Assembly (NCBI RefSeq): GCF_013294025.1
Contig: NZ_JABSNL010000011.1
Coordinates: forward strand, 62,001 to 126,000
Reading direction: 5' to 3'
DNA length: 64,000 nt
From: Flavobacterium aeripolare
GTDB lineage: Bacteria; Bacteroidota; Bacteroidia; Flavobacteriales; Flavobacteriaceae
In this document: one piece after another, positions 18,830 through 26,846 of the stretch
How positions within the stretch are numbered: position 1 is the stretch's first letter
How the letters are laid out: the number at the start of each line of letters is the position of its first letter
Position numbers and translations under genes: made by a program
The notes under the pieces: generated by a model
What the model was told of the DNA's origin: nothing
The model's input: only the letters and a program-made list of their open reading frames with translations
Database searches by the model: none

Positions 18830-18955
18830 ATGTTACAAGAAATTATAGCCTTTATAATCCTTGGTTTAGCCCTAGGGTTTTTAACAAAAAAATATTTTTT
18901 TAAAGCAAAGAAATCATCTAAGAGTTGTGGTAGCAATGACTGTGGTTGCCACTAA
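18830..18955 (+). CDS. FeoB-associated Cys-rich membrane miniprotein (FeoC/FeoP-like position)
   Basis: A 41-residue peptide beginning MLQEIIAFIILGLALGFLTK: a single transmembrane helix, a short basic stretch (YFFKAKKSSK), and a tail CGSNDCGCH with three cysteines and a terminal His that could bind iron. It starts 6 bp after the feoB stop and ends 15 bp before the terminator, so it is the last gene of the operon. Small Cys-rich proteins in this position are known in Bacteroidota as FeoB-associated proteins and are often left unannotated. Metal handling at the FeoB exit side is an inference. Confidence 0.88.
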   Translation: MLQEIIAFIILGLALGFLTKKYFFKAKKSSKSCGSNDCGCH

Positions 18956-18969
18956 AAAATTGCAATAAA

Positions 18970-19008
18970 AAAACGCAAAGTAAATTTATATTACTTTGCG
19001 TTTTTTTT
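18970..19008. terminator. Strong terminator of the feo operon
   Basis: A 14-bp perfect stem (18970-18983 and 18991-19004, core ACGCAAAGTAA) with a 7-base loop, A run before and T run after; it can serve feoAB and the convergent regulator gene. Confidence 0.92.
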
Positions 19009-19054
19009 ACTATTAAACAGACGCTGTCTTACTCACTTAATTACACAACCTTTC

Positions 19055-19708
19055 TTAACTGAATTTTACAAATAAGTTAGAAGCAATTTTATTCGAAATA
19101 GATAATGATTTCCCATCAACACGTATTCTAACCGATTGGTCAAAACTTTCTCTCGCTAAAATTTCGATCTTCGAACCCAAAGCAATTTCTTGCTTATCTA
19201 GATATTTTAAAAACTCTGAAGAAGTGTCTTTTACTCCTACGCAAATTCCTTTTTGATGCACTAAAAGCTCAGAAAGCAACTGCTTTTCAATTTTAAAAAT
19301 TTCACCTTGTGCATTTGGTATAGGATCTCCATGCGGATCTTCGGTGGGGTTGCCTAAAAAATCATCCAACTTATTGATCAATTTCTCTGATTTAATGTGT
19401 TCTAATTGCTCGGCTACATCGTGTACCTCATCCCAAGAGAAATCTAATTTCTCCACTAAGAAAACCTCCCATAAACGGTGTTTTCTAACGATCATTTTAG
19501 CAGCAAGTTTCCCTTGATCTGTTAAGGAAACGCCTTGGTATTTTATATAATTTACCAAATCCTTTTCGGCTAGCTTTTTAAGCATGTCGGTTACTGATGA
19601 GGCTTTGGTCTCCATCATTTCGGCAATCGCATTAGTACTCACATCAGTGTTAGAAATTACGGTGAGATGGTATATAGCTTTGAGATAATTTTCTTCGGAA
19701 AGTGTCAT
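19055..19708 (-). CDS. mntR: Metal-dependent transcriptional repressor, MntR/DtxR family
   Basis: Winged-helix repressor that binds DNA when loaded with metal. Residues 1-65 form the HTH (TNAIAEMMETKASSVTDMLKKL), 70-140 the dimerisation/metal domain, 145-217 an SH3/FeoA-like domain. Ligand candidates line up with the manganese-type set of MntR: H77, E100, E103 and H104; a Glu, not the Cys of DtxR/IdeR, is at the 100 position. N7 and K10 replace the first-helix Asp/Glu ligands, so metal specificity is not certain. It lies downstream of mntH on the same strand, separated by a repeat element, and next to feoAB, which supports a role in Mn/Fe homeostasis. Confidence 0.88.
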   Translation of the reverse strand: MTLSEENYLKAIYHLTVISNTDVSTNAIAEMMETKASSVTDMLKKLAEKDLVNYIKYQGVSLTDQGKLAAKMIVRKHRLWEVFLVEKLDFSWDEVHDVAEQLEHIKSEKLINKLDDFLGNPTEDPHGDPIPNAQGEIFKIEKQLLSELLVHQKGICVGVKDTSSEFLKYLDKQEIALGSKIEILARESFDQSVRIRVDGKSLSISNKIASNLFVKFS

Positions 19709-19725
19709 GGTGTCTTTGTGTTTTT

Positions 19726-19801
19726 AGCCCTGATTGCAGCGGCATCCTTGCTCTTTTTTCTTAAAAAGAGCAAGATATAGCGGAAAGCAGGAAATAGCTC
19801 C
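19726..19801 (-). repeat. Dispersed intergenic element, copy 1
   Basis: About 75 bp with conserved ends. On the minus strand it begins GGAGCTATTTCCTGC 6 bp after the mntH stop codon, then GCTATATC, a variable perfect hairpin (TTGCTCTTTTT / AAAAAGAGCAA), GGATGCCGCT and ends CAGGGCTAAAAA. Other copies: 27671, 27962, 33940, 40150 and a degenerate one at 26624. Confidence 0.85.
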
Positions 19802-19807
19802 TAATTA

Positions 19808-21679
19808 TTATTCTCTTACAATTAATAGCGGAATGGTAATTTTATGTCTCAATTTATCTACAGTAGTTCCAAAAATCAAATCCTTGAAACCAGTGTGACC
19901 GTGTGTTCCCATTACTAAAATGTCAAATTCGCCTTCATTTATAATTGTTGGAATTACTTTATTAGGCTTACCAAAACCAAGCTGAATACTGACATTAAAT
20001 CCTTTTTCGAATAACATTTCTTTGTATTCCTCAAGTAATTTCTCGTCAACTAAAGTCTCGTGATCATCAATGTGCTCTCCATACATTAAAGCTCCTACAG
20101 TTTCTACAATATGAATCAAAGTATATTTTGCCTGCTTCCCTCCTAGTTCAAATGCACTATTTAAAGCAGCCTCATCAGCAGCAGAGAAATCAACTGTAAC
20201 GGCTATATTCTTTTTATCATAATCTTTAGATTTAGAAAAACGCAGCTTTAAATTATTCGGGGAGTGATTATGAAAGTCGGCTTTTGACTTAGATATAAAA
20301 GGCTTGATCACGATATATAGTAGCAAAATCAAGAAAGCAAAAGCTAGCGGAACTACGGTAAGCCATAGAACAATAGGGTTTTCGGCTGTTTCAAGCCATC
20401 CTGTGATTTCGTCAAGAACTAATTTCCCGTTCAAGATAACGATGATCGAAGCAACAATCCAAGAAGCAATTTGTGTCCATTTACCAATATGAAATCCGCG
20501 CATTTTTGACTTATCGCTCACAAAGTGAATCAACGGTATAATAGCAAATCCCAACTGCAAACTTAAAATTACCTGACTAAATATTAGCAATTTTCCGGTT
20601 ACGCCTTCGCCAAAAATTGTAATTACAATAACGGCTGGAACGATTGCAATTAATCGGGTAATGATACGACGCACCCAAGGTTGGATTCTTAAATTTAAAT
20701 AGCCTTCCATGATAATTTGTCCCGCAAGGGTTCCTGTTATAGTCGAACTCTGTCCTGCAGCGATTAAGGCCACAGCAAACAATATAGGTGCCCACTTTGT
20801 ACCTAGCAACGGTTGTAAAAATTTATGTGCATCTTGGATTTCGGCAACGTTATGCATACCTACTTTATAAAATGTGGCTGCTGCCAAAATTAAAATAGCA
20901 GCGTTCACAAAAAACGCCAAGTTTAAGGCAATAGTAGAGTCGATTAAATTGTATTTTAAAGCTTGTTTGATTCCGGCTTTTGAGCGATCAAATTTTCGGG
21001 TTTGCACCAGTGAGGAATGCAAGTATAAATTGTGTGGCATTACTGTAGCACCAATGATACCAATGGCAATGTACAAAGCGGTTTCGTTAGGCATTGTTGG
21101 AATTAATCCCAGCATCACTTTGTCTAGTTCCGGTTGGGCAAAGAACATTTCGAACACAAAAGAAACTCCAATTACCAAGACTAAAGCAATGATAAAGGCT
21201 TCCATTTTTCGAATTCCTTTATTGATTAAAAATAGTAGTAGGAAAGTATCTAGAACCGTAATCATCACTCCTTCGATCAACGGAATATCAAATAATAAAT
21301 TAATACCAATCGCCATTCCTAAAACCTCAGCAAGATCACAAGCAGCAATGGCAATCTCTGCCAGAAAATACAAGATATAATTGATAAACGGAGAATACGT
21401 CTCGCGTGACGCTTGTGCTAAATCGCGTTGGGTAACGATTCCTAAACGGGCACTTAAACTTTGCAATAGCAAGGCCATGATGTTACTCATTAATAAAACC
21501 CAAAGTAAAGAATACCCAAACTGGCTTCCTCCTGCTAGATCGGTTGCCCAGTTTCCTGGGTCCATATATCCTACACTTATTAAATATGCAGGACCAAAAA
21601 ATGCTAATATTTTACGAAAAACTGATTTCTTATTCTGAGTGGAAACGGACTCGTTTACCTCTTCTAATGACTTACCCAT
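19808..21679 (-). CDS. mntH: Nramp divalent metal (Mn) transporter fused to a UspA domain
   Basis: Proton-coupled Mn(II)/Fe(II) importer in the inner membrane. Residues 22-460 are the Nramp core with the substrate-binding motifs D40-P-G-N43 in helix 1 and AxxMPHN with M214 in helix 6. Residues about 488-623 form a universal stress protein domain with the ATP-binding signature GTHGHTGFKDLIFGTT. The UspA tail is absent from E. coli MntH but is found on some Bacteroidota members; it could sense nucleotides and regulate transport. Gene order mntH then mntR on the minus strand, divergent from a TonB receptor, suggests one metal-regulated unit. Confidence 0.94.
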   Translation of the reverse strand: MGKSLEEVNESVSTQNKKSVFRKILAFFGPAYLISVGYMDPGNWATDLAGGSQFGYSLLWVLLMSNIMALLLQSLSARLGIVTQRDLAQASRETYSPFINYILYFLAEIAIAACDLAEVLGMAIGINLLFDIPLIEGVMITVLDTFLLLFLINKGIRKMEAFIIALVLVIGVSFVFEMFFAQPELDKVMLGLIPTMPNETALYIAIGIIGATVMPHNLYLHSSLVQTRKFDRSKAGIKQALKYNLIDSTIALNLAFFVNAAILILAAATFYKVGMHNVAEIQDAHKFLQPLLGTKWAPILFAVALIAAGQSSTITGTLAGQIIMEGYLNLRIQPWVRRIITRLIAIVPAVIVITIFGEGVTGKLLIFSQVILSLQLGFAIIPLIHFVSDKSKMRGFHIGKWTQIASWIVASIIVILNGKLVLDEITGWLETAENPIVLWLTVVPLAFAFLILLLYIVIKPFISKSKADFHNHSPNNLKLRFSKSKDYDKKNIAVTVDFSAADEAALNSAFELGGKQAKYTLIHIVETVGALMYGEHIDDHETLVDEKLLEEYKEMLFEKGFNVSIQLGFGKPNKVIPTIINEGEFDILVMGTHGHTGFKDLIFGTTVDKLRHKITIPLLIVRE

Positions 21680-21735
21680 TTGATAACTATTTAAGACAAA
21701 TGTAATTATGTTTTTTTGCTAAATCAAATATAATT

Positions 21736-21751
21736 TTTAGATTTGTCTAAA
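21736..21751. promoter_or_regulatory. Candidate palindromic operator between mntH and the TonB receptor gene
   Basis: TTTAGA-TTTG-TCTAAA is a 6-4-6 inverted repeat in the 104-bp divergent intergenic region; a related half-site, TTTAAGACAAAT, occurs close to the mntH start (about 21685). DtxR/MntR repressors bind palindromes of this type; assignment to the neighbouring MntR is inference. Confidence 0.4.
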
Positions 21752-21783
21752 TTTAATATTTACTATAACCTAAAAAATATATT

Positions 21784-24036
21784 TTGAAAACCTTAAAAGT
21801 CGCCTTATTACTACTCTTGACAAGCATTTCCTTTGCTCAATCGGGTCTAAAAGGAACAGTTACCGCAGATGGAATGCCATTGCCACAAGCGAATATTTTG
21901 ATCAATAAAGCATCAAAATCTATAGTTTCAGATGCCGATGGAAATTATTTTATAAAAGATTTGGCCGAAGGTGATTACGAAATCGCCGTTTCCTATACTG
22001 GTTTTCGCACAGAAAAACGACAAATTACTCTTATAGATAGCACCGAAACCATTCTTGATTTTAAATTGAGAGAAGACAATTCCCTAGACGAAGTGGTCAT
22101 TACGGGAACTATGAAACCGGTAAGCCGTTTAGAAAGTCCTGTTCCTGTAGAAGTGTACAAGCCTACGTTTTTCAAGAAAAATCCAACATCAAATATCTTT
22201 GAAGCTTTGCAAAATGTAAACGGTGTGCGTCCGCAATTGAACTGTAATGTTTGCAACACGGGAGACATTCACATTAACGGGCTTGAAGGACCTTACACTT
22301 TAGTGCTCATCGACGGTATGCCTATCGTGAGCGGTTTGTCTACGGTTTATGGCTTATCTGGAATTCCGAATTCGCTTTTAGAACGCATTGAAATCGTCAA
22401 AGGCCCAGCCTCTTCGCTTTATGGTAGCGAAGCCGTGGGTGGATTGATTAATATTATCACTAAAAATCCAACAAACGCTCCTGTATTTTCAGCAGATTCA
22501 TTTATCACAGATTATGGCGAACTCAACGTAGACCTAGGTTTTAAAGGAAATGTAGGTAAAGCAGCTTCTGTTTTAACGGGAGTAAACTATTTTAACTATA
22601 GTAATCCCGTTGACAACAACAACGATAATTTTACCGATGTTACTTTGCAAGACCGCATCTCCGTTTTTCAAAAATGGAATTTTAATCGAAAGAGCAACAA
22701 GCAGCTCTCGCTTGCCGGACGTTTTTTCTATGAAGACCGATGGGGTGGCGAACTGCAATGGAATAAAGGCTTTCGCGGAGGCGATGAAGTATACGGAGAA
22801 AGTATCTATACCAAACGCTGGGAACTATTGGGCGCCTACGAATTGCCTACGGTAGAAAAGATGCTTTTTTCGTTCTCTTATACAGACCACGATCAAAACT
22901 CGGTTTATGGAAACACGCCCTATTTAGCAAAACAGCGCATTGGTTTTGGACAATTGACTTGGGATAAAAAAATAAACAAACACGATTTGCTTTTTGGAAC
23001 CGCGCTGCGTTACCAGTATTATGATGACAACACCACCGCAACAGTAACGGAAGATGTAAACTGGATTCCGAGTTTGTTTGTGCAAGACGAAATCGCCTTC
23101 AACGACAAACACAAAATTTTGTTAGGAGCGCGCTACGATTACAACAACAACCATGGAAATATATTTACGCCAAGATTTGCCTACAAATGGAAAATCAATG
23201 ACAATAACATTCTGCGTTTCAATACTGGGACAGGTTTTAGAATCGTCAACCTTTTTACCGAAGAACATGCCGCACTAACAGGATCAAGAGACGTTATTGT
23301 ACTCGAAGATTTAAAACCAGAACGTTCTATTAACGCCAACATAAATTACCTGAAAAAGTTTTATACCAACAATGGAAACTTCATTGGGCTAGAAACAACG
23401 GCTTGGTACACGCGATTTAGCAATTCGATTATTCCAGATTACGATACCAATCCCAACCAAATCATCTATAAAAATCTTGATGGCCATGCCGTAACAAAAG
23501 GAGTCAGCGCCAATCTTGATTTTGTGTTCAACAATGGGTTGAAAATGATTCTTGGGGCAACGTATATGGATGTATCCAAAACTGAAAATGGTATTACCAC
23601 ACAACAAATATTAACCGAGAAATTCTCGGCTACTTGGGCGATTTCGTACAGAATCAATAAATTATTTCTTGATGTTGACTACACTGGAAATGTCTATGGA
23701 CCGATGCGTTTGCCATTATTGGGAGGCTTAGATCCAAGGCAAGAATACTCGCCTACATGGAGCATTCAAAACATTCAATTTACATTTAATAAATTAAAGA
23801 ATATCGAAATCTATGCGGGTGTAAAAAACTTGCTAAATTGGACCCCAAACAAAGGAAACCCTTTCATCGTTGCCAGAGCAAATGATCCATTTGACAAAAA
23901 TGTACAGTTTGATAGCAGCGGCAATGTGCAAGCAACTCCAGATAATCCGTATGCCTTAACATTTGATCCTTCGTATGTGTATGGACCCAATCAAGGTGTG
24001 CGCTCTTTCTTTGGAGTACGCTATACTTTGAAGTAA
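21784..24036 (+). CDS. TonB-dependent outer membrane receptor, probably for a metal species
   Basis: A 750-aa outer-membrane active transporter. TTG start at 21784 followed by a clean signal peptide (KTLKVALLLLLTSISFAQ). Then a carboxypeptidase-D regulatory-like domain (20-95), the plug (105-230) with VEVYKPTFFKKNP, IHINGLEGPYTLVLIDGMP and ERIEIVKGPASSLYGSEAVGGLINII, and a barrel ending with an aromatic/Lys terminus (FFGVRYTLK). The plug holds a CxxC at 154-157 (NCNVCNTG). Divergent from mntH across a candidate metal operator and followed by a thioredoxin-like gene, which argues for Mn or Fe import; substrate remains inferred. Confidence 0.92.
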   Translation: MKTLKVALLLLLTSISFAQSGLKGTVTADGMPLPQANILINKASKSIVSDADGNYFIKDLAEGDYEIAVSYTGFRTEKRQITLIDSTETILDFKLREDNSLDEVVITGTMKPVSRLESPVPVEVYKPTFFKKNPTSNIFEALQNVNGVRPQLNCNVCNTGDIHINGLEGPYTLVLIDGMPIVSGLSTVYGLSGIPNSLLERIEIVKGPASSLYGSEAVGGLINIITKNPTNAPVFSADSFITDYGELNVDLGFKGNVGKAASVLTGVNYFNYSNPVDNNNDNFTDVTLQDRISVFQKWNFNRKSNKQLSLAGRFFYEDRWGGELQWNKGFRGGDEVYGESIYTKRWELLGAYELPTVEKMLFSFSYTDHDQNSVYGNTPYLAKQRIGFGQLTWDKKINKHDLLFGTALRYQYYDDNTTATVTEDVNWIPSLFVQDEIAFNDKHKILLGARYDYNNNHGNIFTPRFAYKWKINDNNILRFNTGTGFRIVNLFTEEHAALTGSRDVIVLEDLKPERSINANINYLKKFYTNNGNFIGLETTAWYTRFSNSIIPDYDTNPNQIIYKNLDGHAVTKGVSANLDFVFNNGLKMILGATYMDVSKTENGITTQQILTEKFSATWAISYRINKLFLDVDYTGNVYGPMRLPLLGGLDPRQEYSPTWSIQNIQFTFNKLKNIEIYAGVKNLLNWTPNKGNPFIVARANDPFDKNVQFDSSGNVQATPDNPYALTFDPSYVYGPNQGVRSFFGVRYTLK

Positions 24037-24049
24037 TTATAAAAATCGC

Positions 24050-24517
24050 ATGAAAAATACACTACTCTTACTCGTTTTATTTTGCGCAATGCCGTCTGGT
24101 TTTGCGCAATTAAAAACGCATACTTTTCAAGAAGCCGAACAATTATCAAAAGCCAACCCAAAACCCATCGTAGTTTTTATCCATACTTCGTGGTGCAACT
24201 ACTGCAAAATGATGGAAAACAGTACCTTTAAAAACAAAGAAGTGGTTGCAGAGTTGAACGACAATTTTTATTTCGTATCCTTTGATGCCGAAACCAAAGA
24301 GCAAATAATTTTTAATAATCATGCCTTCAAGTTTAAACCAACGGGCACCAATACTGGCATTCATGAGTTGGCAACAGCATTAGCAACTATAAACGGTCAA
24401 GTGGTCTATCCTACGGTAACCATTTTAGGAACTGATACTTCGATTGTTTTTCAACAGCATTCGGTTATTCGAGCAAAGGCAATGCTATCTATACTTCAAA
24501 AAGCAAACGGTCTTTAG
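24050..24517 (+). CDS. Periplasmic thioredoxin-family protein
   Basis: A 155-aa thioredoxin-fold protein with a signal peptide (cut after GFAQ, residue 20) and the redox motif C49-N-Y-C52 (TSWCNYCKMM), similar to SoxW/DUF255-like thioredoxins. The later cis-Pro region is VVYPTVTIL. It follows the TonB receptor after 13 bp, so the two form an operon. It may reduce the CxxC in the receptor plug or maintain a metal-binding thiol; this pairing is an inference. Confidence 0.88.
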   Translation: MKNTLLLLVLFCAMPSGFAQLKTHTFQEAEQLSKANPKPIVVFIHTSWCNYCKMMENSTFKNKEVVAELNDNFYFVSFDAETKEQIIFNNHAFKFKPTGTNTGIHELATALATINGQVVYPTVTILGTDTSIVFQQHSVIRAKAMLSILQKANGL

Positions 24518-24557
24518 ACAAAGTGAAGCTGACTTTTATTTAGATTAAAATCTGAAA

Positions 24558-24643
24558 TACTAGCTGTGAAAATCTGCCAAATCTGCGTGCACTGTTTTTT
24601 CACGCAGATTTTCACAGATTTCACAGATTTTCAAAAGAGCTAG
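24558..24643. repeat. Long imperfect inverted repeat (AATCTGCGTG family)
   Basis: The 333-bp gap between the thioredoxin gene and crtY has no gene. It contains AATCTGCGTG (24580-24589) paired with CACGCAGATT (24601-24610), flanked by further GAAAATCTG / CAGATTTTC and TAGCT / AGCTA pairings, and three copies of the CAGATTT-type heptamer. It can fold into a long hairpin; function unknown (it may terminate transcription). From 24660 to 24780 I see nothing specific. Confidence 0.6.
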
Positions 24644-24820
24644 CAAGAATTAAAAAATAACCACCGATTAATTCAAACGAAATTGCATTTTAAATAAATC
24701 CTAAAATCTGGTGTAAAATCAAAAACCAATACCATACGTTTTACAAACTCAATACATTAAATAAATACTGTAAAAAATGGCTTATTATAATTTTGGCTAC
24801 AGCCTAAAAAATAATATCAC

Positions 24821-24828
24821 TATTTTTG
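24821..24828 (+). promoter_or_regulatory. TAnnTTTG promoter for lycopene cyclase
   Basis: TATTTTTG, 22 bp before the ATG; a second match TAATTTTG is at 24788-24795. Confidence 0.45.
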
Positions 24829-24850
24829 GAATAAATTTCGAATACACTTT

Positions 24851-25999
24851 ATGAAAAACTACGATTACATTTTTACAGGCTCGGGTTTAGCAGCATTGAT
24901 GACGGTGTATAAAATGATCCAATCGGGTGATTTTAAGGACAAATCTATTTTGCTAATTGACCAAGACACTAAAAAAACCAACGATCGTACCTGGTGTTTT
25001 TGGCAAGAAGGAACGTCGACTTGGGATCAATCCGTGTCTAAAAAATGGGACTCGGCATTGTTTGCTAATGCGCATTTTAAGAGAGATTTAGACCTACAAT
25101 CTTACCATTACAATCAAGTTAAAGGACTCGATTTTTACAATCAAGTATTTGATTTGATTTCGAAACAAGAAAATATTCACTTTCTAAACGAAACGGTGAC
25201 GGATATTAACGAACTCGAAACGCACGTATTTGTCGCAACCGCTACTGAAAATTTTACCGCAAGCGCCGTTTTTAATAGTATCTATCGAAAAGCCGAAGTG
25301 GAAACGCAAACCCAATATCCGGTGTTGCAACAGCATTTCATCGGTTGGTTTATAAAAAGTAAAGAAGCTGCTTTCAATCCAGAACAAGCTACTTTTATGG
25401 ATTTCTCGGTGGCTCAAAAAGGCAACACCCGTTTCATGTATGTGTTACCAACAGCAACTACCGAAGCTTTATTGGAGTACACTTTGTTTTCGCATGATTT
25501 ATTGGCGAAAAGCGAATACGAAAGCGAAATTCAAAACTACATTTCGAAACTCGGTATCACTGACTACGAGATAATCGAAAAAGAACAAGGCAGCATCCCA
25601 ATGACTTGCTACCCTTTCTGGAAAAAAAACAGCCAACGCGTTTTGAATATAGGAACTGCCGGCGGATGGACCAAAGCCAGCACCGGATACACCTTTAAAA
25701 ATTCTGATAAAAAATCGACCCAATTAATCGCTTTTTTGAAACAAGAAAACGATTTTAGAAAGTATCATAAACGTAGCAAATTTTGGTTCTATGATTTACT
25801 CTTGTTAGATATCTTAGACCGGAAGAACGAAAAAGGAAATGCGATATTCTCGTCCATGTTCAAAAAAGGAAGTCCCGCGCTGATTTTCAAATTCTTAGAC
25901 GAAGAAACCTCTTTTTATGAAGATATTAAAGTGATCTTAAAATGTCCTAAAACGCCTTTTATCTGGTCATTAGTTAGATCTGTGCGCTATCTTTTCTAA
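24851..25999 (+). CDS. crtY: Lycopene beta-cyclase
   Basis: Flavoprotein that forms the beta-ionone rings of carotenoids from lycopene. N-terminal FAD-binding motif (DYIFTGSGLAALMTVYKM), the family signature NDRTWCFWQ at about residue 45, QHFIGWFIK in the middle, and GTAGGWTKASTGYTF near 280, the conserved T-x-G-Y-x-F segment of bacterial CrtY. 382 aa is normal. In many flavobacteria this supports zeaxanthin-type pigments. No other crt gene is in the window, so it is separated from the phytoene synthase and desaturase genes. Confidence 0.93.
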   Translation: MKNYDYIFTGSGLAALMTVYKMIQSGDFKDKSILLIDQDTKKTNDRTWCFWQEGTSTWDQSVSKKWDSALFANAHFKRDLDLQSYHYNQVKGLDFYNQVFDLISKQENIHFLNETVTDINELETHVFVATATENFTASAVFNSIYRKAEVETQTQYPVLQQHFIGWFIKSKEAAFNPEQATFMDFSVAQKGNTRFMYVLPTATTEALLEYTLFSHDLLAKSEYESEIQNYISKLGITDYEIIEKEQGSIPMTCYPFWKKNSQRVLNIGTAGGWTKASTGYTFKNSDKKSTQLIAFLKQENDFRKYHKRSKFWFYDLLLLDILDRKNEKGNAIFSSMFKKGSPALIFKFLDEETSFYEDIKVILKCPKTPFIWSLVRSVRYLF

Positions 26000-26110
26000 T
26001 AAAACTAGGCGGCTATCAAACAATAACAAAACTTTATAGTTGATGTTATAGAGTTCATTGTAAACTTCGTAACTTTGCACATTCAAAACTAATATTTAAA
26101 ATATAACGAT

Positions 26111-26521
26111 ATGTATCCACAAGACATGGTACTCCCAATGCAAGCTGAATTAACAACTGCAGGGTTTCAAGATTTACATACTGCTGAAGAAGTAGCAAAC
26201 GCGATAAAAGCAGAAGGAACAACACTAGTAGTTGTGAACTCAGTATGCGGTTGTGCAGCAAGAAACGCACGTCCAGGAGCAAAAATGAGCTTAGACGGTG
26301 CTAAAAAACCAGACCACTTAATCACTGTTTTTGCAGGAGTTGATAAAGATGCAGTAGATGCAGCAAGAGAGCAAATGTTCCCTTTCCCTCCATCTTCACC
26401 ATCAATGGCGTTGTTCAAAAACGGAGAATTGGTTCACATGTTAGAGCGTCACCACATTGAAGGTCGTCCAGCTGAAATGATCGCTGAAAACCTACAAGAT
26501 GCTTACAACGACCACTGTTAA
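26111..26521 (+). CDS. Bacilliredoxin, BrxA/BrxB family
   Basis: A 136-aa thiol-disulfide protein that removes bacillithiol or similar low-molecular-weight thiols from proteins. Motif C46-G-C48 (NSVCGCAARNARPG) defines the family (YphP/YqiW). Full length. TAACTTTG (26070-26077), 33 bp upstream of the start, can serve as -7 promoter element. Bacteroidota members are common; whether this organism makes bacillithiol cannot be seen here. Confidence 0.94.
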   Translation: MYPQDMVLPMQAELTTAGFQDLHTAEEVANAIKAEGTTLVVVNSVCGCAARNARPGAKMSLDGAKKPDHLITVFAGVDKDAVDAAREQMFPFPPSSPSMALFKNGELVHMLERHHIEGRPAEMIAENLQDAYNDHC

Positions 26522-26541
26522 GACTTTTGTTTTAAAATAAG

Positions 26542-26622
26542 GTGCTCTAACTTTTACGTAAAGAGCACAAAATTTATTTACCGCAAATTCCCAGATTATT
26601 TCTGTGAGTTTGCGGTTTTTTT
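26542..26622 (+). terminator. Double hairpin terminator after the bacilliredoxin gene
   Basis: First hairpin GTGCTCT / AGAGCAC (26542-26568), second ACCGCAAA / TTTGCGGT (26580-26616) followed by a run of T. A related ACCGCA hairpin follows the gene ending at 55946. Confidence 0.75.
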
Positions 26623-26623
26623 T

Positions 26624-26690
26624 GGAGCTATTTCCAGCCCCCGATGCTTCGGAGCATAGGTAGATACCTGCGCTAACGGTTGTGGTTGCT
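26624..26690 (+). repeat. Degenerate copy of the dispersed intergenic element
   Basis: Begins GGAGCTATTTCCAGC like the other copies, then a hairpin GATGCTTCGGAGCAT, but the second conserved end is not recognisable. The rest of the 325-bp gap (26690-26846) shows no other feature. Confidence 0.5.
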
Positions 26691-26846
26691 GAACATACAA
26701 TTAACATTCTTTGATTTTAGTATTATTAATAGCATCAATGATTCTATTTGTTGTCATTAAACCACTTGAGAGCCTTATCAAGTTAAACTTTACACAAAAA
26801 TCAGCATCTGTTTTTAGTTCCCTATAAAAACCAATATTTTTATAAA

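Noticed and set aside
20874-21380. 168-codon plus-strand frame
   Set aside because: Antisense shadow of mntH.
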